A DNA stretch of 64,000 nucleotides from Gracilariopsis chorda (taxonomy: Eukaryota > Rhodophyta > Florideophyceae > Gracilariales > Gracilariaceae): the NCBI GenBank assembly GCA_003194525.1, contig NBIV01000015.1, positions 124,001-188,000 on the forward strand, in the 5' to 3' direction. Every line of letters begins with the position of its first letter. The first letter of the stretch is position 1. A model generated the notes under the pieces. The model saw only the letters and a program-made list of their open reading frames with translations, was not told the DNA's origin and made no database searches. The position numbers and the translations under genes were made by a program. Shown piece after piece: positions 53,319-62,733 of this stretch.

Positions 53319-54548
53319 ATGCAGTCTTCCGCAGCAGCGTTCCAACCGTGCTTGCCTCTCCTGCACCTCAACAGCAATCCAAGGTACACAATGAGACGTC
53401 GCGCCCGCCCCCAGCTTTCTCCGAAGGCAGTGCTCAATCCTGTCCAGTCTTTTTCCCCAGAGGATTCAATACGCCCCTCGTTGAAGGACATGGCCCCTTA
53501 CACACCAATCCTGCCCTACGAGGTGCTTGCACAGAAACTCGGCCGTCACCCCTCCGATATCGTCAAGCTCGATGCCAACGAGAATCCCTTCGGTCCGGCC
53601 CCGGCTGTCGCCACCGCTCTGGCCGATGCAAAGTACCTGCACATTTACCCAGATCCAGAGTCCTCCTCTCTACGCGATGCCATCGCGCAATACACAAATC
53701 TGCCGAAGGAGTACATCATGGCTGGCGCTGGTGCAGACGAACTCATCGATCTCTTGTTTCGCTTGTTCGTCACCCCCGGTACGGACGACTCCATCGTCAA
53801 CTGCCCCCCTACGTTCGGAATGTACAAGTTTGACGCCGATGTCAACGGCGCCCGAATCATCAATGTGTCTCGCCACCCGGATTTCGCCGTCGACGTTGAC
53901 GCCATTGAGCGCATTTTTGACGAGCAGCGCAACCCGCCGAAACTTCTGTTTGTCGCCAGTCCGAATAATCCAGACGGAGGCGTGCTTTCCGATGACCACT
54001 TGAAGCGTCTTCTCGCCCTGCCAACCCTTGTCGTTCTGGATGAAGCTTACTTCGAGTTTTCTGGTCACAACCGAATGGCCTGGGTCCCTCACTACGACAA
54101 CCTCGTTGTGTTGCGTACTTTTTCAAAGTGGGCAGCATTAGCCGGAATGCGCGTTGGCTATGGTGCATTCCCGCTGTCTTTAATGAAGCACCTCTGGAAG
54201 ATAAAACAGCCGTACAACGTATCGGTGGCCTCTCAGATTGCAGCAACCGCTTCAATCGAACAAAAACGAGACTTGCTTGACAAGGTGGATCGTTTGATCA
54301 AACAACGTCACATCTTCTATGATAGGGTTGCAAAGTACGATTGGCTTCTACCGTATCCTTCACAGTCCAACTATGTTCTGTGTAGAGTATCTGAAGATCG
54401 TGGTGCCGCTCAAATCAGGCAACAACTCATAGACCGTGGTATTTTGATACGTTACTACACAACACCGGGACTGACCGACTGCATCCGCGTATCCATGGGG
54501 ACAGAAGCGCAAATGGAGCGCCTGTACTCCGCGCTTGATCAGTTATGA
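53319..54548 (+). CDS. hisC: histidinol-phosphate aminotransferase, plastid
   Basis: ATG at 53319 (MQSSAAAFQP) gives 409 residues; the upstream in-frame codon at 53262 is TTG. The first 50 residues are Arg/Pro/Ser-rich, like a plastid transit peptide. Fold-type I PLP motifs are LDANENPFGP (84-93), ASPNNPDG (213-220), VVLDEAYFEF (238-247) and TFSKWAALAG with the Schiff-base Lys at 270, then MRVGYGAF. It converts imidazole acetol phosphate to histidinol phosphate in histidine synthesis. AATAAA directly follows the stop. Intronless. Confidence 0.95.
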   Translation: MQSSAAAFQPCLPLLHLNSNPRYTMRRRARPQLSPKAVLNPVQSFSPEDSIRPSLKDMAPYTPILPYEVLAQKLGRHPSDIVKLDANENPFGPAPAVATALADAKYLHIYPDPESSSLRDAIAQYTNLPKEYIMAGAGADELIDLLFRLFVTPGTDDSIVNCPPTFGMYKFDADVNGARIINVSRHPDFAVDVDAIERIFDEQRNPPKLLFVASPNNPDGGVLSDDHLKRLLALPTLVVLDEAYFEFSGHNRMAWVPHYDNLVVLRTFSKWAALAGMRVGYGAFPLSLMKHLWKIKQPYNVSVASQIAATASIEQKRDLLDKVDRLIKQRHIFYDRVAKYDWLLPYPSQSNYVLCRVSEDRGAAQIRQQLIDRGILIRYYTTPGLTDCIRVSMGTEAQMERLYSALDQL

Positions 54549-54662
54549 CAATAAAGGAGTATTGTAACATTCTATTTACAAATTGTTGTGAGTAGCTTAA
54601 CGATGGGTCAGTCATCTTGACGAGTAATGCAGCGCTTCTGAAACCATCCTTCCTTGTCGTGC

Positions 54663-57542
54663 TCATTGCACGCTTTCCTGAAGGGCTTTCTGTGCGGCCG
54701 TGGAGCTCTCGTGACCAGTTAGTTCCCTAACAAGCATTGTAGCATACTCTGCGCAACCTAAATTGAACGAAATGACGAGCGCCTTCTTGGTTGCCTGAGC
54801 ATCGCTTTGTTCGTTGCGCGAAGTCTCATCATTCCCGGAGGTGTTCTTGCTGCCGTTAGCATACTCTGTGAATTCTTGTTCCATCCTGTCATCGCCAGTC
54901 TTCGTATCAGACTCTGCATTTGCTTCAAGCACGTTATGCCCGTTTGCGCCCTCTACCTGATCATTCGGGATTTCTTCAGTGTTTGAACTCACTTTGCCTT
55001 CACTCGTAGACTTGCCCTGGCTCATCTGTTTTGTATCCTGAACGACATAAGAAGTGGTATCGCTCTTTTTGTCAGTATTGGAAGCTTCATTCGCCACTCC
55101 TTTGTCTTTGCCTTCAGGTGTACGGTCCACGGGTTGTTTTGCGACAGTGCTCTCTGCTTTTGCCGCATTTGCGTCTTCTGAAACAACTCTTGAGTCTGTA
55201 ATTGCTTCCGTTCCCTCAATCGTTTCATCTGTCTCTCTATGGCCCTTCTCTTCACCGCTTGTTACATCCTGCGTTGACCTTGCGAGCTGTTCCTCTGATG
55301 CCCTATCGACAACAGCATTCTCGTTTGTTTCGGTTCTACTCACAGGTACTGGGAGCGCAGGTTTGTCATTTCTCTGCTGATTTCCGGTCCCGTGTTCATA
55401 ACGTGGACTACTTGCTTCACTCGCAACGTCTCTCACCTGCTGCTGATTGGTTAATTGAGGTGCTCCCGATTTCTCCACGACAACATCTTGCTCTTTTCTG
55501 CAGGCTGCGTGCTGACCTTCTTGCTTTTTCGATTCTTCTGTCATCTGCTCATTATTCATGAAATCCTCCTTGTCGCACTCTATTTCTTTCTTTGGCTCCT
55601 CTACCACTACCTCATCTCTCCCTCCATCTTCCTTGTTACTCTCTTTTTCTGTGTTTTCTTTCTTTAACTCCTCTCCCAGTGGTTCATCTTTCATTACACT
55701 AACCTTGTCATCCTGTTGTTCTCTTGATTCGGCGCTTTCTGCTGGTGCCATAACATCCGAGTCGCGGTTACTCGCTTGCAGTTCAGCCACTAGTCTTGCG
55801 ACACTCGACGGTGCTATTTGCTCCTGTACATCGTTGTAAGATGATATTTTCGTTTCGACATTCTTCGGTAGTGCCAACAAACGACGATATGTACCCTTCA
55901 AAGCGAATTCTGATTTAGGCAGAGACTTGAGGTCTATCTTTTCGTGTTGAAGAATTTTTCGCGCTGGCTCTGCATACTTTGCAGATGGTAAGGGAACTTC
56001 TGACCCCACAACAGGAATGAAAACGTGATGCACAGGCACGGATTTCTTCTCTTCCTCCTCCTCTGTAACTCGGCGAAGTTTGGTTTTAAAGCTCAGCTCT
56101 GCCTCTCGCGCATGCGTTTCTAGCACCAAATCACCGGCAATCGCATGCATATTATTCGTTTTCGGATCAGGCCTGCACAGCCTGATGCGCTCTGAGGCCA
56201 TAATATTCCACAGAAAGCTCTGCACAGCGTGGCCGTACATCATACGTAGAAATCTCGGAAGTTTTCCAAACGCTTTTCGATAATCATGCACAGGCAAACC
56301 TTTGCTCTCGTCATCCGCGAAGGATGCCACGACGGCACGCTCAATTCTTTGAAACGGTGCGAGCTGGGGTAACAGTTGTGTGGCGGATATTTCCTTGCAA
56401 GCAAACTGCTCCAAAGCGAGTACAAAACGCTGTCTTTCCGGTCGCATTTCTTTGACATTTGCACCGATGCGTAGCGGCAAGAGAATTCGCCGACAAACGT
56501 CTTCAAAATCAGCTCGGAGTACAGCAAACCCCGTGACGTGCGTGGGAGAAACGCCAGATCCAAAGCGCTGTAGACCAAAGTAGTTAATGAAACCGACGTG
56601 GCGAATACTGTGTAAGGCGTTCTCCACATCACGGTCACATTGCGCTTCGAAATCGCGTAGCACCAAGGTGAACCTATTGCCCTTGAGGTCACCCAGACGA
56701 AGTGTAGGAGCTTTTCCTGTACCCACGACAGTTGGGTTTCCGACTAGTACGGACGGACGATTGTTATCGCGACGCAAGAGGGTGAAGTTTGCTTTGGCCA
56801 GTTGACGCTGTTGAATACCGCGGATCTGGACGAGTTGGGTAGTGACCGCACGTCTGTCCTTGGTGCCAGCGTAAGAAAAATGCTTGACGTTCCTGTGAAG
56901 CGCTTTGGCGAGGACGGTAAGCGCTTCTGTAGTATCGCGATTCCTTTTCCACAGGACGAAATTGACAAGCGCTTTGTTAGGAAAGTCAGAGGGGTGGTGT
57001 TGTCGATACTCTCTAGGATCGAACTTGTGGGGATGGTGATCACTGGAAGGGCATTGAGCATTGTTGGTGTGCTCTACACGGCGGCGTTTGCGCGGCCTAC
57101 CCTCGGGGCGACGACGTAATCGAACGGCTTGTGCAGCGTCACTCTGCACAGTATCGGTAGCAAACGAGGGCAGATTATGGCGGATCCATTCGTGAACGAG
57201 CTTTCGAAGAGATTTTTCAGGTTGGGCTGGCAAGACGTGAGAGGTGTGACCGGCAGCCAGTGCGGCGGCGAGCGCGGTAGACGGGGGCGAATCGGCGTTA
57301 GGAAAGAAAGCATCGATAGGGGCGACGGAAAGATGTGCAGGGGGTGGCGCGGACTGAGGGGGGGGTGTTTGACGGGGTCGTTTGGGAGTGAATTGGGGTA
57401 GGCGAGTGAGAGCGACGACGGTGTTATCGGAGGCGATTTCGTTGACGATGAAATCATGGACAGACTGCTTCAAGACGGCGCGAAAGGGGGTATGGGCGCT
57501 GAGGCGCTCGGTGATGGCGACGTCTGCCTCTGTGACGGGCAT
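54663..57542 (-). CDS. PUS7: tRNA/mRNA pseudouridine synthase PUS7 (TruD family) with large acidic insert
   Basis: ATG at 57542 (MPVTEADVAI) gives 959 residues; codons further upstream encode an unrelated basic stretch. TruD motifs are VHDFIVNEI near 28, LVNFVLWKRNRDT near 192, SYAGTKDRRA with catalytic Asp 229, LGDLKGNRFTLVLR near 285, GFINYFGLQRFGSG near 318 and LPRFLRMMYGHAVQSFLWN near 435. A 300-residue Glu/Lys/Asp-rich segment (about 610-915) is inserted before the last strand, which resumes as VISFNLGCAEYATMLVRELT. The enzyme isomerises uridine in UNUAR contexts of tRNA and mRNA. It converges with hisC, 114 bases apart. Intronless despite its length. Confidence 0.92.
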   Translation of the reverse strand: MPVTEADVAITERLSAHTPFRAVLKQSVHDFIVNEIASDNTVVALTRLPQFTPKRPRQTPPPQSAPPPAHLSVAPIDAFFPNADSPPSTALAAALAAGHTSHVLPAQPEKSLRKLVHEWIRHNLPSFATDTVQSDAAQAVRLRRRPEGRPRKRRRVEHTNNAQCPSSDHHPHKFDPREYRQHHPSDFPNKALVNFVLWKRNRDTTEALTVLAKALHRNVKHFSYAGTKDRRAVTTQLVQIRGIQQRQLAKANFTLLRRDNNRPSVLVGNPTVVGTGKAPTLRLGDLKGNRFTLVLRDFEAQCDRDVENALHSIRHVGFINYFGLQRFGSGVSPTHVTGFAVLRADFEDVCRRILLPLRIGANVKEMRPERQRFVLALEQFACKEISATQLLPQLAPFQRIERAVVASFADDESKGLPVHDYRKAFGKLPRFLRMMYGHAVQSFLWNIMASERIRLCRPDPKTNNMHAIAGDLVLETHAREAELSFKTKLRRVTEEEEEKKSVPVHHVFIPVVGSEVPLPSAKYAEPARKILQHEKIDLKSLPKSEFALKGTYRRLLALPKNVETKISSYNDVQEQIAPSSVARLVAELQASNRDSDVMAPAESAESREQQDDKVSVMKDEPLGEELKKENTEKESNKEDGGRDEVVVEEPKKEIECDKEDFMNNEQMTEESKKQEGQHAACRKEQDVVVEKSGAPQLTNQQQVRDVASEASSPRYEHGTGNQQRNDKPALPVPVSRTETNENAVVDRASEEQLARSTQDVTSGEEKGHRETDETIEGTEAITDSRVVSEDANAAKAESTVAKQPVDRTPEGKDKGVANEASNTDKKSDTTSYVVQDTKQMSQGKSTSEGKVSSNTEEIPNDQVEGANGHNVLEANAESDTKTGDDRMEQEFTEYANGSKNTSGNDETSRNEQSDAQATKKALVISFNLGCAEYATMLVRELTGHESSTAAQKALQESVQ

Positions 57543-58041
57543 GACGACAGCGGCGGTGGTGTGAGCGACGGCCAAGACGAAGCGAAGGCGGCGATGGTAC
57601 ACTTTTGCGCTTGGTGTGCGCGTGCTCGCGGGAAGCGCCCGTCCGCGGCGGTGGCCGCGGCTCTGGCGCGCAATCAACGCGAAAGGTCATGATGACGTCT
57701 GGCAGACAAGTCAAACTGTCAGGGCACAAATTGAAGAGCATTTGGTGACAAGCGGTATCGACGGAGAAACCAGTAAAAGATGCACAAGTATGTTTGGGCT
57801 ACCAATGGTCACCCTTTAGCATCTGCACCCATGAGCTCACGACGCACGACTGGCCGTGTGTGTGTGCGTGTGTGTGCGTGTGTGCACTGTGCGCGTGTGT
57901 TTTGCCGGCAATCAACATCATACAATCTGCCGGTGATGACAAGTCATGAGACGCATGAATGTATACTACGTCTAGTTTACCAAGCGTACTTTGGTGCGCA
58001 CAGCTGTTGTTGTGTGCAGCCAACCAGCGCATGCAGCAAGC

Positions 58042-58077
<36 letters not shown>

Positions 58078-58091
58078 GCACCCCACACGAC
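57543..58091. promoter_or_regulatory. divergent upstream region with GT and CT microsatellites
   Basis: This lies between divergent PUS7 and the membrane-protein gene. A (GT)n-like tract lies at about 57856-57896 and a pure (CT)n tract at about 58045-58073, ending 18 bases before the start codon, where it would be in the 5' untranslated region or core promoter. Confidence 0.5.
58045..58073. repeat. (CT)n microsatellite
   Basis: About 14 CT units lie just upstream of the ATG at 58092. Confidence 0.85.
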
Positions 58092-59407
58092 ATGGATACG
58101 CTCACGTCGCTGAGGCAGCGCGCTCAAGCAGTGAAGAACTCGCTGGACGAGATTCACACCGACATTCGGCGCTCAACGCCGTCCAGCGCCACGCACTGTC
58201 ACAGCGCAGGAGGGAGCGCCACGCCTGCGTTAAGATTTCTCGCCGCCAGCTTTGAGAAAGTGGAGCCAATCGCAGAGTCAATTGCTCACGCCATATCATG
58301 GAGCTGGACAACGCTGCACAGATACCACGGCGAAGATGCGTTGCTAGCCATGTACGGTGTGTTGCTAGTGTTTTTCGGAGGAGTGTACATGACGTTGGTG
58401 GCATGCTTCGAAGCGGCGTATCAATTCGGCTGGCAACGGATTAAAAAAGCGCTGCAGGCGCTGTATATTGAATGGAGTAAGGCGCGGCGGGCGTTGTTGA
58501 AGCACAGCAAGGTGCGTGCTGACGCCTTTCTTTGGCGTATCACATTTATACGTTGCGTTACATTGCGGTTTCGACGATGAGACGGTGGCAGAGCGCTACC
58601 AAGCGGAGAGCGCTTATGTACGGCAGCAGCAGAAAAGCTAACGTGACGTGTTTTTAATATGGTTGGTGCAGATTGACGACAACAGGGACGGCATCGCCGA
58701 TGTGAAGCAGATGGATGCTACGCAACTGGCCATGCGCAGAATGGTTGTTCTCAGCAGGTCGGTTGATCCGGAGCAGGTTTCGGCGGCGTTGGAAGGCGTT
58801 TGTATGGCTACAGTGGCCATTCTTGCCACCGTACGGGTGCGATTCGGAAGGGCGCTGACGATTGGCACGGCTATTGGCGACGTGCTGCACGACACTCTGT
58901 CGGGGTTGAGCACGCGACTGCTGCGGTATGCGCTGAGCGAGGAATATGAGAAGTGGATTCCAGTACGTTGTTTTGTTAGGCGCGGCAAACGCGCGTTGCG
59001 CAGTGATGGTGATGGAGGAAATGGTAATGAGATTTATTTTTTTGCTAACCATTATTCGTTGTTTGCAACAGGTGTTGAACAGATATGGGTTCCGATATGT
59101 TGGGGTGTGCATGGGGTGGATGATGGTGCGCTTGGTGACGGCGCTGTACGCGGCGATGAGAGGGAGTGTGCTGTTGACGAGGGCGGTGCAGAGCTACCTG
59201 GTGCGGCATGGCTACGTGCGGCGGCAAGCAGTGGAGGTGGAGCAAGGTAGTGCGCGCATGATAGCGCTGTGCGGTGCGTTGGCGGCGACGGGGGTGTACT
59301 GGCAGTTGAGTGGATCATTCACAGTTGGGTTTCCCCTCAACGTGATTCTGGTACCTGTGACGGTGGCTGAGGGGGTGGTGACATTTGTGGTTGCGGCTGC
59401 CGGCTAA
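58092..59407 (+). CDS. multi-pass membrane protein of unknown function, three exons
   Basis: The exons are 58092-58511, 58672-58962 and 59072-59407, giving 348 residues. The introns are 160 and 109 bp, both phase 0, with donors GTGCGT and GTACGT and acceptors TGCAG and AACAG. Hydrophobic segments lie at about 90-115 (MYGVLLVFFGGVYMTLVAC), 180-200, 242-262 (YVGVCMGWMMVRLVTALYAA) and 290-345. The start of exon 2 reads IDDNRDGIADVKQ, resembling a DxNxDGxxD calcium loop but without a full EF-hand. EEYEKWIPVLNRYGFRYVGV spans the second junction. I do not recognise the family. The consistent splice sites and open frames support a real gene. Confidence 0.7.
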
Positions 59408-59471
59408 GTGATTTTCCAAAAGTGGATGCGCGCGCGTACAGTAACGTTACGGTGTAGCAATGACGAAAGCG

Positions 59472-59958
59472 TTAGCGCGACGCGCTTGTTGGGGGACCAC
59501 TGCCATTGTCGTCCACAGACAGAGGTCCGAGCACGCAGTTGGAGAGAATGAAATCGAAATTAACCCACGGGTGGTACTTGTTGAATTGGGCAGTTGCGTC
59601 CTGCGCGCCGTTTAAAAAGAGATATAAACGATGTGAGTTGCGCTGCATGCGTTGTAACGGAGAAAAGAAACCGAACCAGAACAAGTACCTTTCCGGCGAC
59701 GGCGAGCAAAACGGGCACGCCCCCGGGGTGGAAAAGTACGTACTGCGTCACGTCATACACGGTACCGTGCAACGCTAGCCACGCGCTGCGCGACGAGTTG
59801 TGCTCGGCGAGCTCGGCGCACGAGATGGGGCGGGGGGATGGGGGGGGGCGCTGCGCGTTGAGCTGCAGCCAGTGCAGCTGCGAGCGGCCGGGCGGCAGCG
59901 GCGTCTTGCGCCGCGCGGAGCCGGTGGCGCGCATCTGGTCGGACGGCGGCACGGACAT
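59472..59958 (-). CDS. cytochrome b5 domain protein, NCB5OR N-terminal type, two exons
   Basis: The exons are 59958-59689 and 59600-59472, giving 132 residues. The 88-bp intron (GTACTT donor, GCGCAG acceptor) splits the haem domain between LLAVAGK and DATAQFNKYHPW. The haem-binding HPGG (in YVLFHPGGVPVL) and the second His (FNKYHPWVN) are both present. The N-terminus RRKTPLPPGRSQLHWLQL resembles the start of cytochrome-b5-oxidoreductase NCB5OR (CYB5R4), but the CS and reductase domains are absent, so it is a stand-alone b5. There is no membrane anchor, so it is probably soluble. It converges on the membrane-protein gene, 64 bases apart. Confidence 0.85.
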
Positions 59959-61098
59959 GTTTTGTTTGGTTTGGTTTGCGGCGGGGGGCGGAGGAGCGCG
60001 GGGCGGAGGAGCGCAGCGCGCAGTGGAAGAGCCGGCGACGCGCACGTCAGGCGGAGGCGGGGGGGGGGGGGGTCAGGCGTGTGGTGGTTGATATACGTGT
60101 ACCAGCTGCGACTATCATCAGTTCACACCGGACATGTGGCGTAGTCGTTTTGACTATGACAAGGCGGAGACGGGGGGGGGCGGGCGCACGTGGCCACGCG
60201 GCGCGCGTGGCGGGAGGAGGTGTACAGTACGACGCGGAGCGGCGGCGGGCTGTGCCGTTTGGTGGGAGCTCACTACAAGTATCGCTGGACAAGCTCGCAT
60301 CAGTGTCTGGCCGGACACTTTTGTAGCCCAGTCGTCTCACACCGTTAAGCGCTTGGCTGTGACGGCGGCGCGGCGGCGCCACGGCGAGAAAAAGGGCGGC
60401 GGCGCGCCGTCGCAGCTGTCTGTCCATCATCGCTTGCGTTTCTTCGGCGCCGTCGCCGTCGCCGACGCTCGCGCGCCACGGCCGCCAACTGCGCCCATCG
60501 CGCTCGTTCAGGCACTGCACACGCAACAACACACAGCCGTCAGCCAGCAGCCAGCAACGCGCAGCAGCACCACGTCACATCAACGCAATCCACAGCCACA
60601 ATCCTCCGCGCAGCACACTTCCGAGGAGCTAACTGTACACGCGTTCCGCACGCCCCTCCCTGCCGCGTCACGCACGTCCGCCACGCACCACCACCCCCCC
60701 CCCATCCCCCTCCGCACCACCCACCGCATGCCTCACGAGAAAGCTTTCCGCACGCGCCCCCCCACCCCGCCGCCTCCTCCGCCCCCTAATTCGCTCCCCC
60801 CTACCACCCGCACCACTGACTCTCTTTCCCTCCCCATACAAATACCCCCCCCCCTGCGCCCCGACCTCAACGCCTCTTCACTCTACCTCCAATCCGCCCC
60901 TTCACTCTGTCCCCCTGCATCACCTACACCCAGTCGGGCCGCCCTAACCACTCAACTTGCGTCACCTACTGTCACCTCCTCTTCTCAATTCCAACTACCA
61001 TCCCCCGACTGTCTTTACCTTCTCTCAACCGTCTCTCTCTTTTTAACACAACCCCCCCACCCCCCTCTCACCCACCACCCACCACCCTCAACTCAGCA
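59959..61098. other. GC-rich divergent region, no gene supported
   Basis: The 1.1-kb region between divergent cytochrome b5 and MYB genes contains poly-G (near 60060) and long C-rich runs. The 410-codon frame that starts at 60134 is Pro/Thr-rich low complexity, overlaps the MYB start in another frame and is rejected. It is probably a long 5' untranslated region and promoter. Confidence 0.5.
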
Positions 61099-61725
61099 AT
61101 GGTTGCCTCCCCACAACGCCGCTGCATCTCCGTGCAGGACCTGCTCAACTCCTCTGTTCCGTCCAATCCCTCCTCCCAGCACACCTCCCTCACCGACTTT
61201 GACACAGACCGCACTCCCACCCCTCCGCCCCAATCGCCCCCATCCACGGCTCCGTCCCTCGAACTCCGCAAGTCCATCACCACCCGCGGTCCCTGGCGTC
61301 GGGAGGAAGATCAACTGCTGCTCACTCTCGTCCATCGCTACGGTCCCAAGCACTGGTCCGCCATAGCCCGTCACATCCCCCGCCGCTCCGGCAAGCAAGC
61401 GCGTGAACGTTGGATGAATCAACTCAACCCCGCGCTCAAGAAGAAGAACTGGACCATTCGTGAGGATCGAACCATTCTCGATGCACACTCCCGTCTGGGC
61501 AATCGCTGGAGTGCCATTGCACAACTGCTGCCAGGTCGCACCGACAATTCCGTCAAGAACCGCTACAACTCTACCCTCAAACGCGCTATCAAGGACTGCT
61601 CCAACTCCGGAATGCTCTTGTCTACTCACAACATTCTCAACACCGTGCATGCCACCCCCACCGCGCTCAGCGCTCCTGCTTTGCCCTTCCCTTCTGCTTG
61701 TTCGCTGTTCCACGCTGACGCTGCT

Positions 61726-61775
<50 letters not shown>

Positions 61776-62217
61776 GCTGGCTGCGTATTCGTCCTCCTGC
61801 AGCGTGTCGCCCTCCGGCTCGCTGCGTGCGCTACCCACGGTTTCGTCGCTGGTCGGTGCTCACTATGCGCAACAGCCTGCCGCACCAACCGCTACCACAT
61901 CAGCCACTACCGCCCAATTCTCGCCACATCGAGCGCAGCTTCAACCGCTCAACATGGCGCCGCCAGCGCACCATCAGCTGCCACTGCCGTCATCTGCACA
62001 AACACGTCGCGTGGATGCGCAAAAATTGCATCGTTACTCATACAACCACACGAGCCTGCCAACATGGGCGTCGTCATCATCGCTATCAGCATCACTCTGC
62101 ACCACGCGATATGCCGCGCCCACCAGAGAGTGTGCACCAGTAACATACTGTGCAAACGCCTTACGCGACACCCTGCCGTGTATACGCACAACCGCGAACA
62201 GCGCGCCCGCACTGTAG
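61099..62217 (+). CDS. R2R3-MYB transcription factor
   Basis: The protein has 372 residues from ATG at 61099. Two Myb repeats are clear. R2 at 64-109 has [39 protein letters not shown] and W at the expected spacing. R3 at 117-160 has [21 protein letters not shown], then [20 protein letters not shown]. Recognition helices contain the KQARERW and TDNSVKNRY signatures of animal/plant Myb. The rest is Ser/Thr/Ala-rich and contains a 16-Gln run coded entirely by CAG (61726-61773). It is a nuclear DNA-binding regulator; targets are unknown. Intronless. Confidence 0.9.
61726..61773 (+). repeat. pure (CAG)16 coding microsatellite
   Basis: Sixteen uninterrupted CAG codons encode polyglutamine in the MYB protein. 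The lack of CAA interruptions suggests length polymorphism. Confidence 0.95.
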
Positions 62218-62733
62218 ATAGCGCCGTTGGCACATCACTCATGAATAACCGCCCAACTCCTCCACCTCGTCACCGTTGATGACGTAGCAACTACATCAAC
62301 AAGCTAAAAGAACGCAGCCGCTCACTTATTTATAACCGCATTTCACTATATTTTTGTTGTCCTTGCTCCGTTGTACTGATATTGTTGTAACGTGACAACC
62401 GCCCTTATTTGTTTTTGTTGTATTTTTGATTTTCTGTTGTAAACGTGCAACCTTTGCTTTCATCGCCGCCGTGCTGAGAGAAATCAGCCTCATCCTTCAC
62501 GTGCTTTTGTGTAGCGGAAACGTCGTGAAGGTGAATGCGTCTGATAGCTTAATCTTCCACACCTGTGCCCGTCAGCAAGCTTGCCTCTTGTGACTTACTA
62601 CAAGTTGAGAGAAGGACCAACCTCACATGCTGCCGTTCCGGCAGGCAGGGAGACGTCTCATGTTACTATGCATGACGTGGCAGCTTCGTACACCCCGTTG
62701 GAGAACACACGCACCCTACGATGAGCTATCTAT
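62218..62733. other. no gene seen
   Basis: Convergent spacer between MYB and the M41-like gene. A T-rich stretch with TTTTTGTTGT repeats (62345-62450) is probably the MYB 3' untranslated region. Confidence 0.45.

Noticed and set aside
60134-61366. 410-codon plus-strand open frame upstream of MYB
   Set aside because: Pro/Thr/Ser low complexity driven by C-rich DNA. It overlaps the MYB coding sequence in another frame and has no domain.
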